Positions 8,601-15,155 of a stretch of DNA of 21,697 nt are shown piece by piece. A program made the position numbers and the translations under genes. The notes beneath the pieces were generated by a model that had not been told where the DNA came from, did no database searches, and was given only the letters and a program-made list of their open reading frames with translations. Source of the stretch: Tritrichomonas foetus (taxonomy: Eukaryota; Parabasalia; Tritrichomonadida; Tritrichomonadidae); contig MLAK01001197.1 of NCBI GenBank assembly GCA_001839685.1, positions 1-21,697 on the forward strand, read 5' to 3'. The number at the start of each line of letters is the position of its first letter. The first letter of the stretch is position 1.

Positions 8601-9999
8601 ATTTGTTAATCGAAATGAAGCTGTCAATTTAATGGAAGATTTAATCATCTATATGGTACAACGTATTCCAGATACTCCTAAAATTAAATTTATTCGTCAC
8701 ATAGATTCTGTTCGACCAGAGCTACTCTCAAAGTTATTTAAAAAACCTACTTATCCCTTTGATGATGAAAATTTTGCAAATAAGATTTTTGAAGGGAAAG
8801 AAATAATGTATCTTAGCATGATTGTTCGACATGATGAAGCATATAAGGTTGCTATCTATATATCGAATGAAGTTCTTCCTTCTGAATTGTATTTTGCCCC
8901 TTCATTTTACACACCTCCATATTGGACATCACTTGATGACTTCACATTTTACTGTGCAACTGTTATGCTTGGTTTCTCCAATATAAAAGATCTTTTTAAT
9001 GAACCGCATTTACCATTTTGTAGGTATCCAATCGATGCCAGGCCAAACGATAAATGGCTGAGCTACAGATTTATCATCATCACAAACGAAATTTTGCAGT
9101 TGATTCCAAAAGATTATAGAATTGAAGGGAAGTTAATCAATGATGTTAAATTTTTCCAATTCCTTAATTGGAGAATATTCCAAAAAACAACATTTAGTAG
9201 AAACCTTCAGAAACAAATCCTCAAAGCGATCTACCTTTATGGAATCCCTCTTCCTAACTCCAAACTAGTCCTTGAGTCTGATACCAGTATGAATATTAAC
9301 ACGGCTAATAACATGAATAATACAGTGAATAGTGAGTTATATAATGATTTGAATAATGATGGAAATGAAAAGCCTAATGAAGGTTCAGAGAAGAGTTCTG
9401 TTAAGGGAGTAAAGAAGTATTCAAATGAAGTGATAATGACTTATATTAGGAAATTGAAAATGGTTTGTTTGGCAACAGAAATTGATGATATTGTGTTTGC
9501 TGAATATGTGTCTGCATTGTTGGCGAAAATCCAAAAAATTAACAGCCATGTTGATGTAGGTGTCTTTCATACATTCCCACCGAAAAAATATAACTTCAAA
9601 TGGATACCGAAGAAATATTTGGCTGGTTTGGCAGACAACATTGTTTTACTTCAAAAAGTCAGGTCATTGTATGATTTCGTTGCGCAAAGTAACAACATGA
9701 TGTATCCGAAATGGAATATTGCACCAAGTTGGTGGGATGGAAGATATGATAAAAAGATGTTCATGGTAACTGCTTGTTATGGATTTTTGTTGTTTTCTGA
9801 ATTGGCACGATCGATAATGAATGAAGAAAATAACAAAATTATTGAAACATGGAGAACGGTGGAAATAAAAATGTTGTCACCAAGAATTCATAATAATGCG
9901 AAACATCTCCATTTCCTTTTTAATATTGATGAAAGAAAAAAGAGACTGGAGTTATTAATCAATATGATAAAAAAGAAGCAACGTATTGATATTGAATGA
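5620..9999 (+). CDS. CHD-family chromatin remodelling ATPase, class III (CHD6-9-like)
   Basis: This 1459-residue protein is predicted to be a nuclear ATP-dependent nucleosome remodeller. Two chromodomains lie at about residues 28-57 and 96-140; the second contains LYLVKWYSLDYDDCTWE. The SNF2 ATPase core spans about 180-665: motif I ADEMGLGKT (203-211), motif II DEAQ (317-320), TGTPVQNN (345-352), STRAGGLGLNL (597-607) and QARCHRIGQ (629-637). After the core, KKGAYYTF (693-700) and FCEEDIDQIL (710-719) match the class III signature. The C-terminal half keeps YWTSLDDFTFY (1101-1111) and, after a LLQKVR helix, PSWWDGRYDKK (1369-1379), in the same order as in CHD6-9. An acidic, Ser/Asn-rich linker covers about 780-965. 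No PHD finger is seen. The Asn-rich insert at 493-510 in lobe 2 is lineage-specific low complexity. The start is the first ATG of the frame. Confidence 0.95.
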   Translation: MISSSNSSDSEDNSAPKDIQYILGISSPIVVENTEYYVKYKNRSYRECEFITLNQLQSSPQSKNLISKLYKQPIPFRQVSFIPGLYKPCTYSFDEGFIRPERVISDKKVNGECLYLVKWYSLDYDDCTWENDVPINLIQYYYKSSQNTNPVKPIKLIEKDPRSFKPIEKSPSYRNNHIITDFQIHGVNWFHENWLNNRNSILADEMGLGKTIQSLCFLTLLKSKYLIKGPFLIVTPLSTISNWLGEIENWTDFRAISFTGTKESRSIVKKYCLFKQNSDKTYDQNNLICDIILTSFETLKVEMSLLKKIHFRCMIVDEAQRLKNPNAITYKLCSEICKDYIILLTGTPVQNNFFEFWSILHFVDEKMFPDFVSFNKMYENTEDPAILEKMKNVSRPYLLRRKKADVNIQISSKEETIIDVELTNIQRTFYKTVLDENREILLQNITKTKSNLTNIVMELRKICDHPYLLPNVENMCIQQYRQAKNILSRPNSPTSNNNNQNNGKNNVENNIEITNQALIYSSGKMILLDKLLPKLHAGSHKILIFSQMTKMLDILEDYLLYKSYQYERLDGSKNYKSRQIAIEHFQKDPNSFVFLLSTRAGGLGLNLTVADTVIIFDSDFNPQNDIQAQARCHRIGQTRDVKVYRLITRATYESEMFFRASKKLALDYALLDSKLGDENTDEHDVKELEMILKKGAYYTFTDECDELDKFCEEDIDQILENRAHVIKHDIVSGGNSVISKIEFNTTGNDALNIDFDSPDFWANLLPPDPTPIFDSTIRRTRRKRHIFYDDNKDATQEDDSYYSDDNDETNDDKNGEKNREKHKKLKKHENEDEDEDFILKKDSQSSSENENDDLRLSELDSDIEIIGNSKGRNPYSKTLLNSSINMAASNFQRNVNPDSSAPIHYFHKTKSPKNRPSVPNSNRVAQPQSSSTHTTTTNPSNTPNSPHSDNINLTSEDRNNDDKINEEEELLKKTESLAKSSLYLIHCYGLLSIRFVNRNEAVNLMEDLIIYMVQRIPDTPKIKFIRHIDSVRPELLSKLFKKPTYPFDDENFANKIFEGKEIMYLSMIVRHDEAYKVAIYISNEVLPSELYFAPSFYTPPYWTSLDDFTFYCATVMLGFSNIKDLFNEPHLPFCRYPIDARPNDKWLSYRFIIITNEILQLIPKDYRIEGKLINDVKFFQFLNWRIFQKTTFSRNLQKQILKAIYLYGIPLPNSKLVLESDTSMNINTANNMNNTVNSELYNDLNNDGNEKPNEGSEKSSVKGVKKYSNEVIMTYIRKLKMVCLATEIDDIVFAEYVSALLAKIQKINSHVDVGVFHTFPPKKYNFKWIPKKYLAGLADNIVLLQKVRSLYDFVAQSNNMMYPKWNIAPSWWDGRYDKKMFMVTACYGFLLFSELARSIMNEENNKIIETWRTVEIKMLSPRIHNNAKHLHFLFNIDERKKRLELLINMIKKKQRIDIE

Positions 10000-10382
10000 A
10001 CAAAAAATTGGATTTTTGTTTATTTTGTTTGAAATATATATTATATAAAACGGTAATTTCTAGTTTTGTTTTCTTGTTTTCTTGAGTTGATTTGATAGAC
10101 AAAATATCAATTTAAAAATCAAACTTCTTATGGAATCATTGGAACCTTTTTTTGTCAAATGTTCATTTGCTAAAAGAATCATATCTTTCAAGATTGGCAA
10201 ACAATAACATTTAACCAAAAATAAGGTCGAAAGAATAAGGTTGAAAAAAATAATAAGGTTGGAAAAGTATAAAAACATTTAATATGGAATAAAGGCTCTA
10301 ACTTTAATTTTACAATATTTAGGAAACAGGCACAAAATTTTGTGAATAAAATCGTTAAGAACAAAAGCAAACAACAGCAAAT
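10000..10382. other. Convergent 3' spacer between CHD and SLD5 genes
   Basis: This is AT-rich sequence between two gene ends. Three imperfect copies of AATAAGGTYGRAA start at about 10220, 10234 and 10252. Small open frames here are low complexity and rejected. No defined terminator is visible; a TAAA motif overlaps the SLD5 stop codon, as expected for a trichomonad polyadenylation signal. Confidence 0.55.
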
Positions 10383-10946
10383 TTAAATAAGAACAGCTTC
10401 ACGTTGGTCAATAAGTGGTTTAACATGTTCAAGTCTGGCAAAATAAATTTGGTCTTTAAATATTTCCATTGTTTCATTTGTTTCGCTGCTTGATAATAGA
10501 GTTGGCCCTTTATCTTTCAATGCTCTGAAAAACACAAAAGGAGATAAATCCTCAATTTCTTCAGAAAAAGCAAGGTTTGATTCGTCTAAGCCAGCACTGA
10601 GAGCTTCTTCATAATTAATACAAAAATTGCGTTCATTGTTTGTAAGTTTGTTTTCCATAGGGATGATTAATCGGCCAATTAAACTCTGAATTTTTTTAAA
10701 TCGAGTTATCATGTAAACCCTAATTAAATAACTCCATCGAAATATTTCTAATTCCATAGCTTGCACAAACTTTTGGTGTATTTCATCGAGAGTAGATAGC
10801 TTTTCTTTCAAATCTTGAACGATTGCTTGTTGAGCTTTGATAGATTCGGCCACGGAATCGACAACGTCGGCGTTATATTCTAATAGGAGTGGGCATGATC
10901 TTTCATTGCTTACAACTCGAATAAGTTCTTTGAACGATGCACACAT
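10383..10946 (-). CDS. SLD5: GINS complex subunit Sld5
   Basis: This 187-residue protein resembles Sld5/GINS4, one of four subunits of GINS, which joins Cdc45 and MCM2-7 in the replicative CMG helicase. Diagnostic features are the N-terminal helix with NERSCPLLLEYNADVVDSV (residues 14-32) and the central helix MELEIFRWSYLIRVYMITRF (64-83). The latter corresponds to the conserved IxxxELERIRFxLxxYLRxRLxKI region. The C-terminal B domain follows (about 137-187) and ends in LEHVKPLIDQREAVLI, equivalent to the family's I-AP-LV-SGxVxLI ending. The length is close to the roughly 220 residues of other Sld5 proteins, with a shorter linker. The start at 10946 places the first helix as in homologues. 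An initiator-like TCATA at 10979-10983 (minus strand) would give a 35-base leader. The gene converges on the CHD gene. Confidence 0.9.
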   Translation of the reverse strand: MCASFKELIRVVSNERSCPLLLEYNADVVDSVAESIKAQQAIVQDLKEKLSTLDEIHQKFVQAMELEIFRWSYLIRVYMITRFKKIQSLIGRLIIPMENKLTNNERNFCINYEEALSAGLDESNLAFSEEIEDLSPFVFFRALKDKGPTLLSSSETNETMEIFKDQIYFARLEHVKPLIDQREAVLI

Positions 10947-11309
10947 CGACTTCTGAAACGAAGGTATTTCTAAACGGCTATGAAGGTATATTGAATTTTT
11001 ATTTCAATACTTATTTGATCGCATATACCTCAATCAGACCAATTTATCGATTTCTCAATTTCTTTCCATCTGATCACCTCAAAAAACTAATTTTTACAAA
11101 TAATTCGCATTAAAAAAAATACTGTAAAAAAAATCGATAAAAACGAAAAAAAATGATTTCTCAAATTTTATTCTCCAAAATGAGAATTCAACAACTCAAA
11201 AATGTAAGAAAAGAGCAAATAATGAATATAAAAACGTAGGGAAAAAGTAGAAAGAGTTAGAAAAAGTGGAATATTCATATCAAAGGTATAAGTTTATAAA
11301 GATATTTAC
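10947..11309. other. Spacer between SLD5 start and eL34 end
   Basis: This short AT-rich stretch has several A-runs (about 11110-11155). It must hold the SLD5 promoter and the eL34 3' end. Apart from the TCATA candidate at 10979-10983 I see no structured element. Confidence 0.5.
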
Positions 11310-11675
11310 TTACTTCCTCTTTTTGGCTTCTTGAGCGGCGCGCTTTTCAGCTTGTTCCTTCTTTTCTTGGGCAGCGCGAGCTTCCTCTTCCATGAAAGCT
11401 GTGATGATTCTCTCCTTGACGACTTCACCACAGAAAACACCTCCGTATGGGCGGGAAACTGTGCGTTCGTGCTTCTTCATTCTGCGGAGCTTGTTTGTGG
11501 TGAGGTGGCGAATACCAGCGAGTGGCTTGCCGGTTTCGGCGCATATCATTCCCTTGGCGCGTTTTGTGATGTATTGGGCGACGAGTCTGTTGCCTGGTGT
11601 GCGGACTGGAACAGCGCGATTTCTGAGTGTGTGGTATGGATTGCTACGACGAAGTGTGTATCTGTTATCTCCCAT
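11310..11675 (-). CDS. RPL34: 60S ribosomal protein eL34
   Basis: This 121-residue protein of the large ribosomal subunit is clearly eL34. Recognisable segments are LRRSNPYHTLRN (8-19), RTPGNRLVAQYITKRAKG (25-42), GIRHL (54-58) and VSRPYGGVFCGEVVKERIITAF (73-94, described by its ends). A Lys/Glu/Ala-rich tail follows. I start at ATG 11675 (MGDNRYTLRR); the frame extends five codons further, but only to a GTG. Typical eL34 has two CxxC pairs for zinc. Here only the first Cys of each remains (Cys 45 in ICAET, Cys 82 in FCGEV). GC-rich, biased codon use compared with neighbours fits high expression. It is divergent from the 208-residue coiled-coil gene, with 178 bases between. Confidence 0.95.
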   Translation of the reverse strand: MGDNRYTLRRSNPYHTLRNRAVPVRTPGNRLVAQYITKRAKGMICAETGKPLAGIRHLTTNKLRRMKKHERTVSRPYGGVFCGEVVKERIITAFMEEEARAAQEKKEQAEKRAAQEAKKRK

Positions 11676-11807
11676 TTTTCGAAAGGCCACGATGTTGTCA
11701 AAACTGTAATTTTATGGTGATCATATTCACCATTTAGAACTTTTTGTGAAATAATTCAAATGTTATCAATTGTTTGATGTGTTATTTGGTCATAAAATTT
11801 AGTCAAG

Positions 11808-11930
11808 ATGGAAATGTACGTTAAGGAGAAAGATTGTCCAGTTTTGCGATCCCATGAGTATTCCATCATCTCCAAGATCAAGAAAAGCAACAATAACATC
11901 GACAGAACGACCAGCCCTCCTTCAATATGA
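11808..11930 (+). other. Overlapping out-of-frame upstream ORF (40 codons)
   Basis: An ATG at 11808 opens a 40-codon frame that ends at TGA 11928-11930, inside the 208-residue gene in another frame. A TCATA initiator-like motif at 11790-11794 lies 16 bases upstream of this ATG, while none lies between 11808 and the main start at 11854. If transcription starts at 11792, ribosomes would meet this frame first. Its peptide shows no recognised domain. It may be chance. Confidence 0.25.
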
Positions 11931-12480
11931 AATGAAACTATGTAGAGATGAAGCATTAGCCCTAAATAAGTCAAATACCCAACTCGAGCATGATTGCGGC
12001 GAACTTCGAAAACAGCTTCAAGAATTGAAATCTCAGATTAAAATTGAAAGCCGAAAAAGGAAAAATTTTATCGCGGGAAAAGAAAATGAAAATCAAACGA
12101 AAATTGACGAATTAAATAATGAATTCGCTCAAGAAAGAAATGCAATATTATCAAACAGGTCGGAATTTATCCAAAAAGCGCAGAAAGATATTCAAACCAA
12201 TTTTATCGATTTCCAGAACCTGAGAGATGAAACTGTGAATATGATTAAGGAACAACAACTCTATATTAGAAATCAGGCATCACAAGTTCATAAAAACGTC
12301 GCATTTTATATTGAATCGAATACGTTAACCAACTTGGATAGGCTCGAGAGGTCACTTGAGCACACTCTCACGCTCCTGCCCTCTATTTCATCACTTGATG
12401 AGTTGCCATCCAAAGACTCCAATGAAGTCGAAGAAAGTTTTTGTTTTGAATTGCCCGAGCAGTGCGAAACATGTATTTGA
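11854..12480 (+). CDS. Coiled-coil protein of unknown function, 208 aa
   Basis: I do not recognise the family. The protein begins with a Ser/Pro/Arg/Thr-rich basic stretch (residues 1-20). A predicted coiled coil follows at about 24-140, rich in Glu, Lys, Gln and Asn, with LQYEMKLCRDEALALNKSN at its start. The C-terminal tail is acidic and Ser-rich (about 178-205) and ends in CETCI. There is no signal peptide or membrane helix. The ATG at 11854 is the first in this frame after upstream stops, and the region has coding-like composition. A centrosomal, flagellar or kinetochore role would be conceivable for such a small coiled coil, but nothing in the sequence decides it. Confidence 0.75.
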   Translation: MSIPSSPRSRKATITSTERPALLQYEMKLCRDEALALNKSNTQLEHDCGELRKQLQELKSQIKIESRKRKNFIAGKENENQTKIDELNNEFAQERNAILSNRSEFIQKAQKDIQTNFIDFQNLRDETVNMIKEQQLYIRNQASQVHKNVAFYIESNTLTNLDRLERSLEHTLTLLPSISSLDELPSKDSNEVEESFCFELPEQCETCI

Positions 12481-12840
12481 GTAAAAAATTATCATGAAAA
12501 ATTATTACTGTATATTTTCTTACTTAATGAAATGTGAAAGTAATTGTTCATAATCATCTTTTTCATGTGTAAAATTAGTTTTAGTGAATTTTTTGATTAA
12601 TTAATTAATTTTTTGGCCAAAAAAACGCTCACGTGAATTGTTTGATTAAAAGAAATGTGTTGTGAGAAGTAACTTGTTAGAGTTATAAATGATTCTATTG
12701 AAAACAGTTTTGTGACCTTTAGGACCAAAGTTAACAGCGAAAGCAATAAACTTCAAATCTAATATCCCAAAGTGAGTGGAAGTGAATATGAAATTTGAAT
12801 TGCCAAGGTTGAATATAGAGAGTGTATGACGAACCTTTAA

Positions 12841-13112
12841 CTATTGCATAAAGATATTATTGTATAAAGATACTATTGCATAAAGAAGCTATAATGTAAA
12901 GAAACTATTGCATAAATAAGTTATAATATAAAGAAACTATTGCATAAATAAGTTATAATATAAAGAAACTATTACATAAAGATACAATTTCATAAAGAAA
13001 GTATTGCATAAAGATACTATTGCATAAAAATATTATTGTATAAAGAAACTAGTTGATAACGATACTATTGCATATAGAAATGATTGAATAACGAAAGTAT
13101 TTCATAAAGAAA
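12841..13112. repeat. Diverged 16-bp minisatellite, 17 units in register
   Basis: Consecutive 16-base slices from 12841 all resemble CTATTGCATAAAGAWA, 17 times with no net insertion or deletion. Units 5-6 (12905-12936) and 7-8 (12937-12968) are identical 32-base dimers, a higher-order repeat. A weaker 18th unit may follow at 13113-13128 before the purine-rich tail. A 16-base unit shifts reading frame every copy, so this is not a coding repeat. Confidence 0.9.
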
Positions 13113-14284
13113 GTGTCGTAGAAAATAAGAGAAGAAAAGAAGAAAATAAACGAAGAGAATAAAAGAAATAGATAAAAGAAGAGAATAGAAGAAATGAACG
13201 AATGAACTAGCCTTCAAGAAGGTTGATCATACACTTTAATTCATGAATTGAACTCAAATTAGGAAGAACAACATTGATAATGAAATGTAAAAATTATATT
13301 TACAACATTACCTGAACAGAATTTCTATCAACAATTAACAAGTGTTATATTAAAGGAAAAAACTCGTGACAATATAATTTAAAAACTATTTAATTACACC
13401 TTTATATATAACTATTGATCATTCTTATCAAATATTCCATTATCAACAATTTACTATGAAATACTGAATGACATTCATTTTAATCATAACGATTGAAATC
13501 TCGCACTAGTTCTAAGGCAGAGAACTCATGAGTTTCCCATTTTTATTTGAAATTAAATAATAATGACTATTTTAGGGCAAAAAAGTACTATTTAACCATA
13601 CATCTCACTTTTCTCACTTAAAATCGACAATATTATTAGACATTTGGTACAAACGATGAGCAGAATTTGCGTCATACACAAAAACTTGATTCATAATGAA
13701 TGGATCACTCATTTGGAACATTCATCAAATGATAGTGAACTACAAAGTGATAAGTAGCAATTAACATAATTTCAGCTATTGGAAATAATCTAGTTAATAT
13801 TATATCTATGACTCATCTCAATAAAGCCAACAATATTCTCCCTTTTTCCTTTAAGGTAATATATTAGTTTTGCTCATTGCTGGTCATCACTTTTATACTC
13901 ACAGTCGTATTATTTTGAGTTTTATACATTTTCTGGGATTCGTCAGTCTATCATCCCATTGTAATTAGTCAATCGTTTATGAGGGACAAAGATAAAAGCC
14001 CCGAATGAAGATGATGGTCTTGCTTAATGTTTGGAAACAATATTACTGCGATTAATATTTCCTCTTATCTTTGAATTTCGATATTTTATGTTTTATTCTC
14101 AAATTTAATCTATTCTTATGTTCGAATATGCGTTTTTAATACAGTAAACTCTTTGAATAATAATGTTGTCAATATTTTCTTACACACTCCTTAACAGTAA
14201 GCGGAAACAGTGCACTACTTGAGATTCTTCTCAATGGAGAGTGTATTGAAAGTGTCTGCATGAAATTCTGTCAAAAAATTTATC

Positions 14285-14512
14285 TAATTTCTCAACAATA
14301 TAATTTCTCAACAATATAATTTCTCAACAATATAATTTCTCAACAATATAATTTCTCAACAATATAATTTCTCAACAATATAATTTCTCAACAATATAAT
14401 TTCTCAACAATATAATTTCTCAACAATATAATTTCTCAACAATATAATTTCTCAACAATATAATTTCTCAACAATATAATTTCTCAACAATATAATTTCT
14501 CAACAATATAAT
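14285..14512. repeat. Perfect 16-bp minisatellite, 14 units
   Basis: The unit ATTTCTCAACAATATA is repeated exactly 14 times at 14287-14510 with no mismatch; matching bases extend to 14285 and 14512. Perfect identity implies recent expansion or continuous homogenisation. Copy number is likely to vary between isolates and may be mis-assembled. Confidence 0.97.
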
Positions 14513-14570
14513 ATATCACAAAAATATATCTTCAAAGCTTACTAACTTGGTTTGAATCAAAATTAGAATA

Positions 14571-14651
14571 GAAAGAATAACATTTATGAAAGAATAACAT
14601 GAAAGAAGGAATAACATGAAAGAAGGAATAACATGAAAGAAGGAATAATAT
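14571..14651. repeat. Short 17-bp tandem repeat
   Basis: The unit GAAAGAAGGAATAACAT occurs at 14601-14617 and 14618-14634, with a near-copy at 14635-14651. Two shorter, diverged copies lacking GAAGG precede it (14571-14600). The gradient of divergence suggests growth from the left. Confidence 0.9.
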
Positions 14652-15140
14652 TACAGTCTGAGGACAATTCATGAAGCCGACATACATCAACATCAACATC
14701 AAATTCACAAAAATTCTGAGACAACAAAATATAAACGGACAATTTTTTCCCTTCGATTTTTTGAACCGCATTATACTAATATAATGAAGTGTAATACCTA
14801 TATATTAACATTCTAGGCGTTTTTGTCTAAAATACATCTTTTCTTTTTGTTCGTTTTTTCCATTTTTTTCAAAGGAGAATAAACGGAAATCGACATGTTT
14901 TAAAATTGTGAATTATAATCATGACATATATACTTTTTGATATAAATTAAAAATGATCCAAACATTTATGTTCTGATTCATATTTAAAAAGTTAACGAGC
15001 CATCGTTCTATCATTCAACTTTTTCAGAACTTTATGTTATCTCTATCGTTCGATAATCCAGTTTTTCAGTATTTTTTTCTCACAAACAAATATTGAATAC
15101 ATTCACGTTATTTTTTTTCTTTCTGGTTAATTTCTTCAAA

Positions 15141-15145
15141 TCATA
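15141..15145 (+). promoter_or_regulatory. Initiator-like TCATA of the ODA docking gene
   Basis: TCATA places a putative transcription start A at 15143, 13 bases before the ATG at 15156. This spacing is typical of trichomonad initiators. It is a sequence match only. Confidence 0.4.
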
Positions 15146-15155
15146 AAAACAGAAA

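Larger units (their letters stand above)
12481..15155. other. 2.7-kb gene-free block with three minisatellites
   Basis: No open frame here has coding character and no tRNA or rRNA was recognised. The block contains an (AATT)n-like patch near 12597-12612 and the palindrome TCACGTGA near 12630. A diverged 16-bp array runs from 12841 to 13112, followed by a purine-rich stretch to about 13205. A perfect 16-bp array lies at 14285-14512 and a 17-bp array at 14571-14651. The last 60 bases must hold the promoter of the ODA docking gene. The stretch 13206-14284 is plain AT-rich sequence in which I see nothing. Confidence 0.7.

Noticed and set aside
2934..9999. Alternative genetic code (ciliate-like)
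   Set aside because: All long frames are free of in-frame TAA, TAG and TGA, and end in TAA or TGA at positions consistent with protein family ends.
11676..11690. GTG-initiated five-residue extension of eL34
   Set aside because: Non-ATG start is not expected here; the ATG at 11675 gives the normal eL34 N-terminus.
11331..11720. Two long plus-strand ORFs opposite eL34
   Set aside because: They arise from the GC-rich biased codons of eL34 on the other strand; eL34 itself is unmistakable.
13238..13249. 12-base palindrome AATTCATGAATT, and small hairpin near 13508-13526
   Set aside because: Short AT-rich palindromes are common by chance; no second copy or flanking structure.
13526..13540. 15-base word TCATGAGTTTCCCAT shared with 16722-16736
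   Set aside because: A shared word of this length is expected about by chance in a window of this size and AT content; flanks do not align.
14285..14512. CRISPR-like array
   Set aside because: Units are directly adjacent with no spacers, and the gene content is eukaryotic; it is a minisatellite.
12481..15155. tRNA, rRNA or transposon ends in the gene-free block
   Set aside because: No TTCRA-type T-loop with a plausible acceptor stem, no long terminal inverted repeats and no transposase-like frame could be found by reading.
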